A stretch of 64,000 nt of DNA. Source: Hemerocallis citrina (Eukaryota > Streptophyta > Magnoliopsida > Asparagales > Asphodelaceae). The stretch spans positions 202,177,173 through 202,241,172 of the forward strand of contig CM030366.1 of the NCBI GenBank assembly GCA_017893485.1. Direction: 5' to 3'. The position numbers and the translations under genes are program-made. Positions 35,009 through 47,962 of this stretch are shown here, piece after piece; position 1 is the stretch's first letter, and every line of letters starts with the position of its first letter. A model generated the notes under the pieces. It was given only the letters and a program-made list of their open reading frames with translations, was not told the origin of the DNA and did not search any database.

Positions 35009-35097
35009 GTGTATGGAAAAAAAATAGAAGTAAAACTACTCTTAAATTTTAGCTACTCCCCTCACATCTGACATATGAACTCACTAGTGCAATGCAC

Positions 35098-35168
<71 letters not shown>
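34957..35168. repeat. two (ATT/TTA)n microsatellites
   Basis: (ATT)n at about 34957-35008 and (TTA)n at about 35099-35168, separated by 90 bp of AT-rich sequence. They continue the ATT tract seen left of element A (10313-10323) and around the Helitron (9740-9758), marking the original target. Confidence 0.9.
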
Positions 35169-35169
<1 letters not shown>

Positions 35170-37860
35170 GCTCCTACCTTTTTCTATAAAAAATAAAAAA
35201 TAAAAACTACGACGTAGTTTGGCCTCGAATATGAGATATCTCTTTACCCACTACAACTCAGTAGTTACTCTTTACAAATTACCCCTAGTGGCATAAAATA
35301 TTAATTTATGTGATAACTGTAACTACTGTTCCCGCTGTTTTCATTTTTCCCCTTCTTGTAATATTTTATTTATAATTAAATAAAATACTCTATTTTTGCT
35401 TGTAGATTATTTTAATTTAATCTTGTTCATGAATTTCTCCGTTCTTCTTGTTGAGCTGTTCTTATTGACTCTATTTTTTTTTCTCTATTTAATTGTGGGT
35501 ATTTTTATTTTTAACCCTATTGATCTGGATCTATCTCTTATTGAACCCTAAAACCCAATTTCATTTGTTCTTAACCCAAATCCGCTGTTATTGGACCCTA
35601 AATTACCAACACATTACCCTAATTGTACCCTATAAATACAACTCTACTGCAAACCCTAAAAATTGTACACAATCGAAACCCTAGTTGCTTATTCTCTCTC
35701 TTCCCTCTCTATCTCCTCGCCGTTTCTCTCTCCCGATCGAAATCCCGCCAGAACCTCCAACCCACTGTAGCACCTTCTTCTCCAACCAATTACCAGCTCC
35801 AATATTCTTGACATCGGGCCACTTTTGATTCCAAAGATTGAATCTTTCATGAGTGCATATAAAATTGATAATAGGATTGTTCATATATTTGTCACACAAA
35901 TAAATTATTGTAGAAATAATTGTTAGGTTGTATGTTCGGTTGTTTGATCGATTGATAGTTGATTGAGGATAAATTGATGTATGAGTGTGTTCTAATTTTA
36001 TTTATCATGTTTTGACACTCATCAGGCTGATTATATAGTTTATCGACTAATAGACTTGATACCCATCATGTTTAATTAATGTATTTCATGAAAACTACCC
36101 TAAAATCTGTATATTGCTTGCTGACCTGTATGTTGAATTCTATTTTTGAATCAGTAAATGATCGTAAAAAGAATTTTATTTCTGAATATGAATTGTAGCC
36201 TTATCTTTCTAGTTTCCAGAACATCTTGAATTTTTGAATTCCGAGTTGTATAGAAAAAGTTATGCCTGTTTTACTGCAGCTGTGTTTTTACTTTCAGATT
36301 TTCAAATTCTTGTATCTTGCATGCTTAAACAGTAAAAAGGCTGATCAAATGATAAAATTGTGCTTTGAAAATTTTCTGTTTGTTGCTTAACATGTTTAAG
36401 AGTCCAGAAAATATTTTTAATGAATTTATTATTGAGTTTTTGCTGATTCTAAAAATAAAATAACATGATGTCGAAATTATGCTTGAACATATAATCTGTA
36501 AAGAACAATGTGATTGACCTAGCTACTGTTGTCGGATTTTGAACTTTAAATATGGGTTGGAACCGTATGAAAGTCTTGTTTCTAGAATTTCTGATGGATT
36601 TTGTTTTCAAGTTCTGAAACAGCGGGAAACTGTATTTTTGTACAGGTTGCTTTTTCTGTCCAGAATTTTATATTTCAGATTTTAATAATTAATTATTCCT
36701 ATATCGTAATATTGTATGAATTAATGTATGTAATTCGAATTGCATGATCCTAATGAGTTATTGTCATCATTCTAATTGTCCTATTTCATGTTACCATCCT
36801 GTTGTTTTCCTATTAATACTATTGTTCATCTCATGTCCTAAATTGCATATTGTATTGTTGTATTGATAAATAATTAATAAGCTGGGGTTTAAGGGATTGA
36901 CTAGAGTAGTTGATGATATAGAGAATGTACTCGAATGATGGCCCGTGATTATTACCGTTATCGTCATCGTGTAAGAAATTGCACCATGGCCTGTGTTATT
37001 ACCGTTATCGTCATCATGCAAGAAATTACATAATGGCTCGCGTTATTACCGTTATTGTCATCATACCCAATACATGAACTATAAAATCTAGCACTATAGT
37101 CTAAACAAAATTGATTGTATGCATCGAACATGTGGTATGGAACATATGGGACATAGTAGTACATGCATTAGTTAGGATTTAAAATGATTAATAGACATAA
37201 GGATTGACACTGCATATTGTTCTTATTGTTCATATTAATATCGAATTTTTATTGTTATTAATCATTGATTATTGTTACCGAATATTGCATTATTGTTTAT
37301 AGCCATTGTACCGATTATCATGATATTGATTATTGTTATTGTCTCATGTTATTGATTCCTATTGACCCATTGATTCATTGTTATACCGTTATTTCATTGT
37401 TCCTTACTTTCTCTACTTGTTGTCCATGACTTGCTCTAAGGAAAGTTTTTCTTCTCTTTTTAGATGAAGTGTACACAGGTAATGAAGGATAATTTCCTGG
37501 TGGAATTGGAGAACATATATTCTAAAGACTTAATGCTTTCTAATTGCTTATCGCTTTAATGAACTTATTGTATTGAGACTTGTTACTATTGTATTAGGAT
37601 TTATTATTGTATTGGGCTTATGTCCCGAATTTTATTATTGTTCCAGATGTTGGATTATTATTGTATTTGGATATTTTATATTGTTTCATTCCAAGTATTA
37701 TTGTTCTTGAGATTATTATTATTGCCTGCGCATTTGTTCTGTATTGATTATATTGTTGAGTTGATCGGATAAACAGCTTCTGGGTGACGTTAGTCATTCG
37801 CTAGGCCAATGTCATGTACTCGTATTCCGTATTTTTGGGAAGCGGGATCACTTTCATAAA
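35169..37860 (+). mobile_element. degraded LTR, same family as 22601 and 25155
   Basis: The right part matches that family in plus orientation: CATTCGCTAGGCCA...GTACTCGTATTCCGTATTTT...GGGAAGCGGGATCAC near 37795-37855, the counterpart of the reverse complement of 25155-25215, and CAGGTAATGAAGGA...CCTGGTGGAATTGG near 37475-37510. A TATA box (TATAAATACA near 35631) and CT-rich leader (35690-35760) are in the expected place. The left end and target duplication are not recognisable, and no coding was found. Confidence 0.5.
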
Positions 37861-38346
37861 TAATATGTCGTAAATAAATTTGAACTTTGAAGGTATTGTG
37901 GTAACAGACAATCACGGAGTCTGTGAATGATTAATATAACTCCTATTTAAAAATGTATGGTTGAGACTATAACAATCAAGTTGGTTTGTATACAAATTAC
38001 ACAACTCAAACTCTCTTATTATTATGGTATTAGAGATAAGATTGAGAAGAGTTACATATATTATATAATGGCTACCCAAAGAAAACTATGAGTAGCCTCT
38101 CTACCAATCTTTGTTGTACGATTAGCGCACATATTCGCAAAAGCACATGACGAGCCTCATATAGCATAGCTTGATATAAAGATGAATCGAGTCGACCAAC
38201 TTACCCTCAGATGTCTGTTGAATAATGCACTTAGAGTCCCCTTCACTGAGAAAGTGACCCGAGCGAGAGAGAAAATGAGCTGCTCTTAAACATGTCCACA
38301 AACCCCTCCTTTTAGCAACATTTATGGATATAGTAGTAACTTTAAC

Positions 38347-38826
38347 TGGGATGGCGAACGGGTCGAGTGGGCCGGGCCGGGACCAACCCGTACGGGTTGG
38401 CACGTATACTTAGCCGGTCCGGGCCGGGTTGCACTCTTATCCGGGCCGGGCCGGGCCGGGCTAAGTTTTCGTTTGGGTGGCCCGCCCAACCCGTGAACCT
38501 TTTAGGGTTCAACCCGGGTTGGGCCGGGTCGACCTGCGGGTTGGCCCGTTTAATTTTTTTTTTGGTAGCTTAAATTAAAATAATAATACTAAGTAAGTAA
38601 TAATACTAATAAAAAATAAAAATCGTAATAATAATAATAAGATTGAAAGAGTAAAATTGACAACAAATTTTGAAATATTATTCATATGAATTTAAGTTAT
38701 ACAATTTTAACACTTTATAACGAAATGAAGAATTCAATTCACAAATAAGTTTTATACAATAACATATTTCTTATATACAATTTTAATTGAGTACAAGTTT
38801 TCTAATTTGACATAACAAGCAAAGCT

Positions 38827-38868
<42 letters not shown>

Positions 38869-41855
38869 CTTCGGGCGAGTTGCTCCCACTTGTGGAACTT
38901 GATAGTGCTTTTCCTTGCGTTCTATCTTCAGCCTTCAGCCAGTCTTCTGTGCAAACGAGCATCTCTAACGCCTCGGGCTTCAACCGATTCCTGTAATCAG
39001 ATAGAACCCTGCCACTTGTAGAAAATGCACTCTCAGAAGCAACTGTAGAGACAGGAGGAGTTAGTAAATCTTTAGCCATAATTGACAGAATACTAAAAGT
39101 GTGTTCATGTTCTTTCCACCATTGTAAAATATCTAGTGCAGAAAGAGTAGGCTCAGTATCCTGTTGGTTATACCAATTTAATTCATCTGGTTGATTAGTC
39201 CTAGGTTTTTTAGATTGAATTTGTTCAAGTAAACTAAATGTTCTATCACCAATTCTACTTTTACCCTTACCTTTAGAACTACCAGAAGAAGAACTAACTA
39301 CAGAAGTTGTACTACTAGAAGCAAAACGTTTATCATAATAATCATACAAGTTATTTAACGTAGATTCAAACTGAACTAAAAAAGTAGCGCAATCAATTGT
39401 TAATTCTACATTGTCCTCTAAATATCTAAAAAATATTTGTATCAAATTCTTCGTACCTTCTAATTTGATATGGGGATCCATAACAGTAGCAACACAAATC
39501 AACATAGGAGGAGGAAAATAATACTTCAAAATTTTTTGAAATGCAGGTATTACAATGTCACTAATATAGGGATCATTTAACATTTCGTTAAATATTTGCA
39601 TCATGCTAACTAATTCAATAAAAATGCTACTAAAAGTAGATTCATATGTTTTTGAAAATTTTAAAGTTGCGGTTTTAAAAGGTTCTAAAAATTTCAACTA
39701 AGATTCGGCAAAAAACTAATCGGGGGGAGTCATTTCAAAATTGTGCATATTTTTTGCGATACAAAAATTATTTGCAACTGCTTTATAATCGGTGACAATA
39801 TTTAGTAAATCAAAAGTAGAATTCCATCGGTGTCTAACATTCTTTGGAAATTTTCTAAAAGAAACATTTCTAACCCTACACCAAGCTTTCCATTCTTGTA
39901 AAACGCTTGAACTTAATGCAATGAAATGTACACAATTTCTAATTTTAACTATATATGGATCAGCTATTCTTAATGCATCTTGAACACATAAATTTATAAT
40001 ATGACATGCACATCTAACATGAAAAATATTGTCAGATGGAGGGTTTAATACAGATTTTAAAGTACTAATTGCTACATTGTTGTTAGATGCATTATCAAAA
40101 CTAATAGCCATAATTTTATCGCGAATATGAAAAACATCACAAATTTCTATAATACGGTTTGCTATTTCAGCGCCACTATGGGGATACGGCAACGCCGCAA
40201 GTGATATGATTCTTTTTTGAAGAATCCAATCATTGTCGATCCAATGACAGGTTATTCCCATCGTTGGAATATTGTTGACACCCGTCCAACAATCTGAAGT
40301 TAAACTAACCCTACAAGTTAAACTCTATAAAATTGCAATCAACGCGTCCTTTATTTCAACATTAAAACAATCCGATTTGCAAATATTTCTCGGAATTCTT
40401 TTAAAATGAGGGTTTAAGGCCGTTTGATTAAAATTTTCCAAGTTCCTACTCTCGGGATAGAAAAATGGCAACTCTTCCTTAATGACTAATCGGGCCATTT
40501 CCCGACGAACAAGTTCGGGATCATAAGGGTGGCTATCTACTTGACCGGTCCTAGGGTTGATTTTTTGTTGGCCTTGTATTTGATCAAGAAGTTCTTTATG
40601 ATTATGTTGGATGTGCCTACTAATTGTACCGGTGCCGTCACCCCTCTTGAATTTGTATGTTTTACTACATGTTTTACACACTTTCAAACCTATACCCGGA
40701 GTATGTTCGTCCGGGATATAATCATAAAACTTATGCCAATCGCTAGTTTCTCTTCTTCTTTTCCTACTACTACGGGGTTGTGTGGTTTCGGTTTGTTGTT
40801 GTTGTTCTTCTTCTTTTAATTGTATGTCACCTACAACATCGTCGTGTGTACTCCATTGTTCCATAGTAGGAGCAATGTAATCTTGGGCGGGCTCACTAGT
40901 TGGGACAATTGGTGGCCTACGTGAAGAGGAGGAGGAATCTTGTCCGCTACGACCGCTACCGCGTGATCTAGACATAATGTAGTAATGTGCTAAAGTATGT
41001 AAAAAAAAATATACAATGTAGGAGCGGTGAATTATACAAAAAAAATCTAAAAAACAAGAGGGTTGAGATAGAGAAGTTCAAAAAACGAACAATAATTTTA
41101 ACTACAACGAAAAAAAATTAACGAGAGAGATAGAGATATTTTGATACCGTTCACCGTGGAATATGCGTATGTAAAAAAAACCGTTAAAATAAGAATAGAA
41201 TAGAAAAAATGGAGGAACGGTTTTGCCGATTCAGCAATTGAAGAGTTAAGAAGAGGTTGAAGTAGATTTGACGATGATTGAAGAGAGTTGAAGACGTTGA
41301 ATTTTGATTCCGATACGACCAAAATTTGATCGTGTATATGCCTCCTTGTATACTTGTTTGATGAATACTACAATTGTTCAAAAATTCTTTACAAATGATG
41401 TATAATAGTAGAGAGAGTAAGAGAGTGAGGTGTGATTTTTTATGAAATTTTTGGGGATATTTATAGGCAAAATATATGGGAAAAAACAAAAAAAAAAACA
41501 AAAAAAAAAACCCCAATGGCTCAAAGAGCCGTTCCAAATGGCTCTGTCCCAGACAGAGCGCAGCGCAAGCAGCGGAAGCGGAAGATTTCGACCGTTCGAC
41601 CCGTCACGGGTCGACCGTTCGACCCGTACGGGTCGAAACCGCGGGTCGACCCGCGGGTTAGCGGGTTGAATTCACGAATTGAACGGGTTCGTGGGCCAGG
41701 TTTCGCGGGTACAATTCACGTTATTTGCGACCCGGGTCGACCCGGTACTGTTCACCGGGTTCGACCCGAACCCGCCAATTAGCTAACCGGGCCGGGTTTG
41801 CGGGCCAGGTCGCGGGTGGGTCGCCGGTTGACCCGGTCCAGTTGCCATCCCTACA
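38347..41855 (-). mobile_element. hAT transposon, 3.5 kb
   Basis: Left end TGGGATGGCGAACGGGTCG and right end (reverse complement) TGTAGGGATGGCAACTGGAC are imperfect hAT-type terminal inverted repeats. Flanks are ACTTTAAC (38339-38346) and AGTTTAAC (41856-41863), an 8-bp target duplication with one mismatch. Both subterminal regions (38347-38545 and 41585-41855) are GC-rich and packed with GGGTCGACCC/CGGGCCGGG-type motifs, in contrast to the AT-rich interior; such motifs are typical transposase-binding repeats. The transposase gene (38825-40975) has three amber stops. Confidence 0.88.
38825..40975 (-). pseudogene. hAT transposase (BED finger, hATC domain), three in-frame TAGs
   Basis: One minus-strand frame throughout, from ATG at 40975. 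It has a Ser/Arg-rich N-terminus, a BED zinc finger (CKTCSKTYKFKRGDGTGTISRH...H, about 40690-40610), and the catalytic region starting TSDCWTGVNN (40285) with SFDNASNN (about 40105) and CACHIINLCVQD. The DUF4413-like middle follows, then the hATC dimerisation domain (DILQWWKEHEHTFSILSIMA, SESAFSTSGRVLSDYRNRL) and a C-terminal polyglutamine run from a CAA microsatellite (38828-38868). Stops are TAG at 40325-40327, 39716-39718 and 39698-39700; there are no frameshifts. The near-intact frame implies fairly recent loss of function. Gln at the stops is a plausible ancestral residue but not certain. Confidence 0.9.
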
Positions 41856-42145
41856 AGTTTAACACGCCCCACAATGAAAGCCTTACCATTACAATCTCAA
41901 AAGACGAAGCAATAACTTGCTGTCTCACCATCGAACGAGCTATCGAAGTTGAGTTCGACAACTCCAAAAGGCGGAGGATCCCATTCACCCACTTTTCGAT
42001 AATTCTATGCATTTTAAAGAAATTGGGGCAAATCCAATGGGTTCATTCAGCATTACTCGAGAGGAAAGAATCCGCTGTGTTATTTTATTACATTATATTT
42101 TTTATTTTGACCATGCCTGCAATCTGATACAGTCCATGGGCTAAA

Positions 42146-42285
42146 TCTCTACTACTATAATGGGAGAAGGCCTTAGTGTAATTTGTCCTTAATCCAACCC
42201 GTGCAACGCACGTGCTGGTAGATTTTTTTTTGCCCTTTTCATTTCCCCAATTTTCTCCACGTGGACAGCACGTGTATAATACTAG
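42146..42285 (+). mobile_element. 140-bp micro-Helitron
   Basis: Starts TCTCTACTACTATAATGG after a host A and ends ...CACGTGTATAATACTAG before a host T. A hairpin (ACGTG-GACAG-CACGT) lies about 10 bp before CTAG. It is nearly the same length and sequence, at both ends, as the 142-bp copy at 48590-48731, which fixes its boundaries. No coding. Confidence 0.85.
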
Positions 42286-42460
42286 TAATGCTAAATGGAG
42301 GTCGCCAGCCTTAGAAATCTAATTCACACTTAGAAATGCACACATACCTTATTTTATACTACAAATTATATGGAGTCTTTTATTAATTGTTGGGTCTATT
42401 AATCACCAAAAGATAAATAGATAAAATCCAACATAAGTTTGTGGTAGGAAACGAGTGAAG

Positions 42461-42609
42461 GGTTTGTTTGGTTTGTTGTTTTTTTCTTTTTTTTGTTTTC
42501 CAAAACCCCAAAATCCGTTTGGTTTGGTTGTTTTGTGAAAACAGTTTTCACAAAACTCCACTTCAACTATTTTCTGTTTTTTAACATCCTCTCTCTAAAT
42601 ATATTTATA

Positions 42610-42665
<56 letters not shown>

Positions 42666-42680
42666 CATATATTTATAATA

Positions 42681-42738
<58 letters not shown>

Positions 42739-43310
42739 TAATATATATATATATATATACTATTATTATTTCATATATACTATTTTATATATACTATTAT
42801 AATATTCTATTATTATTATAAAATATATTGTTATTATTATATATTATTATATAATTTATTATTATTAAATAAATTATTTAATATATTATTATAATATATT
42901 ATTATTACATATATATTATTATAATTATTATATGTTATTATATATATGTATATAATTAAATATGTTTATTATAATAAATTATTTTACATTATTATATAAT
43001 ATACGATTATTATAATATATTATTATTTTTTATATACTATTTTATATATACTATTATTATTATTATATTATTATATTATTATTATATATATTATTATTTT
43101 ATTTAAACTATTTTATATATACTATTATTATATTATATTGTATTATATATATTATTATTTTATATATTATTATTCTTTTATATATACTATTATTATGTTA
43201 TATTATTATTATATATATTAGTATATAATATATTACTATTATATATTATTATATAATATAATATTATTATAATATATTGTTATATATATATATTTATAAT
43301 GTTACATATA

Positions 43311-43380
<70 letters not shown>

Positions 43381-44283
43381 ATATTATTATTGTTATTTTT
43401 ATTTTTTAATATATATATAATATTATTATAATATATATTATTTTTTCATATATACTATTTTATATATACTATTATAATAATCTATTATTATTATAATATA
43501 TATTATTATTATTATGTATTAACATTATATAATTTATTATTATTGTAATAAATTGTTTAATATATAATTATAATAGATTATTATTACATATATATTATTA
43601 TAATTATTATATGTTATTATACATATGTTTATAATTAATATGTTTATTATAATAAATTATTTCATATTATTATATAATATACAATTATTATAATATATTA
43701 TTATTTTATATATACAATTTTATATGTATTATTATTATATTATATTATTATTATATATATTATTATTTTATATATACTATTTTATATATACTATTATTAT
43801 ATATACTATTATTATATTATATTATTATATATATTATATTATATTATTAGTTTATATATACTATTTTATATATACTATTATTTCATATATACTATTTTAT
43901 ATATACTATTATAATAATCTATTATTATTATAATATATATTATTATTATTATACATTACTATTATATATTATTATATATATTATTATATATTTGTATATT
44001 ATTAAATATGTTTATTATAATAAAATATTTTATATTATTATATATCAGTATGTATGTATATGTATACAACATGTATTTATTAGAGTATATATACTATATA
44101 CAGTATATACATACAACCAAACCTATACATACATTATACTCTCATTTTCAAAAAACTATTTTCATAAAAAATTATTAGCAAACAGCTTTTACACTCTCAT
44201 TTTCAGAAAACTGTTTTCAGAAAACTCTTTTTAGAAAACTGTTTTCAGAAAACTGTTTTCAAAACAACAAACCAAATGCAACC
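42461..44283. mobile_element. TIR element (MITE-like) filled by an AT-rich repeat
   Basis: Left end GGTTTGTTTGGTTTGTTGTTTT and right end, read in reverse, GGTTGCATTTGGTTTGTTGTTTT form terminal inverted repeats. Next to the right one are repeated AAAACTGTTTTCAG motifs (44135-44265). The interior is an AT repeat. The target duplication could not be decided. Confidence 0.55.
42605..44050. repeat. AT-rich higher-order repeat, about 680-bp period
   Basis: (TTA)n and ATATACTATTTTATATATAC-type text. A long block starting TTTCATATATACTATTTTAT at 42767 reappears near 43447 in the same order (including ATATGTTATTATA..TATGT.TATAATTAA), about 680 bp later, and a shortened third copy starts near 43883. 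This is more than a simple microsatellite. Confidence 0.8.
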
Positions 44284-44316
44284 TTCGAAGTGTTTGTAGC
44301 GTTTCTCATTCACTTA

Positions 44317-47300
44317 GACCATCTCCAACGGCACTCTTCAAATCCCAAAAATTGCCAGAATAGCGAAAATCTCCCAAAAATCGTCTCCAACGGCCTCGCC
44401 ATTTCGATCGCCATCCTGGCGAAATTGAATTGGCTCGCGATCCGCTCGACAATTCTGGCGATGGGATTTTCGCTCGCCAAAGTTGTCCTCTCTTCATGCC
44501 GGAGATGAAGGAGATTTTCAACGGTAAGTTTTCTTCCTGCTATTTAAATCGATTTGGTTTTTTCTTCAATTTCTTCGATATCGATAGTGTTCTTGGTGTT
44601 TCAATTTCTTCAATATCTTCAACTAGTTGCGGTTCTTGGGATTGCTGGTTCTTCAAATAGATTGCTGCTCTTGCTTTTTGTTGATCGGGATTTCTTATTG
44701 TTCGTTGGGTTCTTGTTCATCGACTTCTTCTTCTTCATCAGGTTAAAATTGTTCTTCATTTTAATTTGGTTTCTTCCCTTAAACATTGCAATTTGATAAG
44801 AACAATTGTTTATGTATTGCACCTGAATGCGGTATACTGTGAATGCAAAATCACCAACGATTAACTATAAGTTAGTTTTCATATACTTTAGAAAGCATGT
44901 TGGAATTACTTTAAAAGCAATATAGCCACATTCCGCTTCACAAATGCTTTCGAGGAAAAGGTCAACTATCCTACTGAAAATTCCATCACTAAAACAATCT
45001 GCTGAAATCCAATCTCTCAATTTGGCAAATTTTGCATTGTCGATATAAATTTATAGCAATTATGGTCAAGTTCTAAAAAGTATATACCCCTTGCAAGGAA
45101 CAATTGTACCCTTCCTATAAATGAAAATAGAACTGACAAACAAAATCTCTGCAGCAGCGGTTGCAAAAATGAAAAAAAATCCAAATATATTTTCCAAAGA
45201 AGATCAAATTAACAATATAGGAATTTATCAACTTGCACGAGAGGCGCGCAGCAATAATAAGAGAGACGATCGAGCAGTAAGAGAGTAATGAAGCAGCTCA
45301 ACACCTCATCTCATTGTGGTTGGCTCTTACATGAAGAGGAAGAGAGTGGAATGCAGCCAAGGATGACTTGTCAAAATGAAATTTGCCTGAAATTGTTCTT
45401 ATTTTAAGATCTCAATGTTAAAATTGTTCTTATTTTAAGATCTCTGTATTATAGTTCTTTTGCTTTGATTCTTGATTTTCGTATTTGACACATAAGCTAC
45501 AAATGCTTCTCCTTATATTGAGAAGTTAATATTGTGAACAAATCCACAAGATACACAAGAGCTTCATACTTCACTGATATACTTTAGATTACTGATAGTA
45601 TTTACTTGCTGATATACTTTAATTAATATCCTTTACCTGATCTACTTTGTGGAAAGTGAAGGAAATTATTTTAAGGTGACCCAAGATGACCATTCCAGTG
45701 GTCCCATCTTGGTGTTTTTTCCATGACTTGTAGGAAAAAAATAAAAGTTTCTTCTTCCTTTTGATCCATAAATCGTCTAAAACCCTTAATGACCAAAAGC
45801 ATACAGTTTAAAACTCATAAGCAAAAAAATTGCTTCTCGAGCCTGCACATACATTTGTCATAGTACAAGAGATTCACAAAGATATGAAGCTACATTTTTA
45901 TGATGCTATTATGTAGATTTGATTGCAAAGAATCAACACACACTGACAATACAATTTTGTGCTGCTATCATGTTTATGTTGTTATCAGTTGATTGATTTT
46001 TCATTTTCTGTTGATTTTTCATAATGTTTATGTATATGTTGTTATCAACACACACTGAAAATGTGCTTCCATCAGTCTTACTAAACGACTCTGATTAGGT
46101 GTACACTAGTTCTCTATGCTCCATTATCTTAATGCATACTGTTTAAAACTCATTTACACACACTGACTTTTCAATAAGTTAAGACTTGTTCTAAATACAT
46201 TCGTCAACTCAATTCTTAATTATACCAATAAAATAAAATTTTGCATACCTGACATGAAATGCTTAACATGAAATTGTTGGACATTTTGGTATACCTTACA
46301 GAAAGGCCTTCAAATGGTCCTTTAATCTACTTTTAGTATGTTTTTATCAGATACATATATATCAGTATGGTCTATTTAATCCATCCTTTAGTATGTTTAT
46401 ATCAGATACATATATATTTTGATATTTGAGTCTCATCAGTTATAAACTTATAATTAAGAGTCTCATCAGTTATAAACTTATAATTAACCTGCATGTTGAG
46501 CAGTATGGTTGGACATTTTTGTGCTAAAATGGTGTGGAGAGAAAGACAGATGATCAGTAAGGTGTCCATATTTCATTCACCCTTTGGTTCATTGCAGTTG
46601 CAAATATCTCTACAATAGTGTTGTATTGTCTTCTACTGATGCTCTACGTATTGCATTCTATAGTTTTTCTGATATTGTGTGTGGCTCTATATGTGGACTG
46701 TTTAGAATGCATGTTGTGGACCTGCTATTGTTTTCTGCAAGTGCACACTCAGAATGTGCTTACATATATGACAACATTTTTTGTGGTGCATCTCATATTC
46801 TTTTGGGTAAATTTACGAAGGCGTTTTCTTTTGGGTAAATACATATACGCTATAACTGTATCTGATGCTGATACTAACTACTGACCTTTTTCAGATGACC
46901 TTTTTATTGTTCTTCAGATGACCTTTTTATGAAATACTGAGATTTATCAGGTTAGTAAATGGCATGCATCTAATGCTTACTACTGATTTATATCTGATTT
47001 ATAGTATCTGATGCTTACTATATGGACCGGCTTCTTGCAATAGTCCTTTTCGATGGTGAGGACTATTAATTACATCTCAACTGTTTTACTTGACCGTAAT
47101 TAACCATCTAATTGATGAAAGGGAAGGATCCTAATCTTACTAGTTCAGAAGGCAATTCATTGGATGTAGATGATATTAACATGATGCAAGAAAGAACACA
47201 TGATTTGCAAGTTAAGGGGCCCTGGACTGAAACCAAATAACAATAAATAATAGACCTGATAGGAAATTTTGAGCTCTATAGTTATGATAGAAGATTTAAG

Positions 47301-47888
47301 TCTTAGACTTGAGCTGGTACAACTAATGAATTGACTTTCTTCTACAATGTATTGTCAGTTTTATCAAGTAAAAATGATCCGGCCCAATTTCAATACCATG
47401 GCTTCATCTCTCAACTCAAAATGTCAAGAGACAAGAGAGTCCATAGATTGCAAAGCCAGTTATGGATTACAAACATCAATTCTAACTATGATTGATATTA
47501 CTAGTGCAAATTGCATGCAATCCATAGGAAACAGACGTGGGTTACTCCAACCCTCTTATCATGCAAAAAAATTCGACTATTGCACCAAATTTTTTGAGGT
47601 TCTGGTGAGGATTCAGAGCCGTATATTTAATATTTCTAACATATACAAACAATTGACGAGGTTATGATGAGGATTCAGAGCTAAAATTCTTGAGGAATAG
47701 AAATGTTGTCATTTTAAAAAAATATTATTGTAACTATTTATTAGTAAATAAAAATTAAAACATTTATGTCTAGCCAAAATAGATAGCATGGTTGGAGTGT
47801 GAGCTTTTTTCACTAGCCAAATTATCCATTTGTTATCTATTTTGGCTATTCTAACTAGCCAAAATAGCTAGCATGGTTGGAGATGCTC
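44317..47888. mobile_element. non-autonomous PIF/Harbinger-like element, 3.57 kb
   Basis: Ends GACCATCTCCAAC and (reverse) GAGCATCTCCAAC, a plant PIF/Harbinger/Tourist terminal motif, flanked by the TTA target duplication (44314-44316 and 47889-47891). The inner right end also holds two copies of GCCAAAATAG.TAGCATGGTTGGAG (47775 and 47858). A leader-like segment with a GGTAAG donor is near 44522. I see no transposase or Myb-like frame inside; 44850-47340 has only short open frames without recognisable domains. Confidence 0.8.
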
Positions 47889-47962
47889 TTACAACCCGAT
47901 CATCTTTTTAAAAAGACAAAATTCAATGTAAGTTGGTGGTATGAAATTAGTTATATATAGTA

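Larger units (their letters stand above)
38120..42050 (-). pseudogene. RNase H-like (RVT_3 type) frame, interrupted by the hAT element
   Basis: On the minus strand, before the hAT insertion (about 41985-41860), the text reads WDPPPFGVVELNFDSSFDG, then F-TGA-DCNGKAFIVGRVK. After it (38345-38120) it continues in frame as VTTISINVAKRRGLWTCLRA...EGDSKCIIQQ. This is the pattern of the plant RNase H-like domain with LNFD and EGDS catalytic segments. The TGA sits where the family has Arg (CGA-to-TGA). It may be the tail of a LINE or a stand-alone RNase H-like protein; upstream sequence is too decayed to tell. Confidence 0.6.

Noticed and set aside
44850..47670. Frames of 80-106 residues inside the Harbinger-like element (e.g. 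46584-46884, 47347-47667)
   Set aside because: No recognised domain, AT-rich composition, no supporting splice or promoter pattern.
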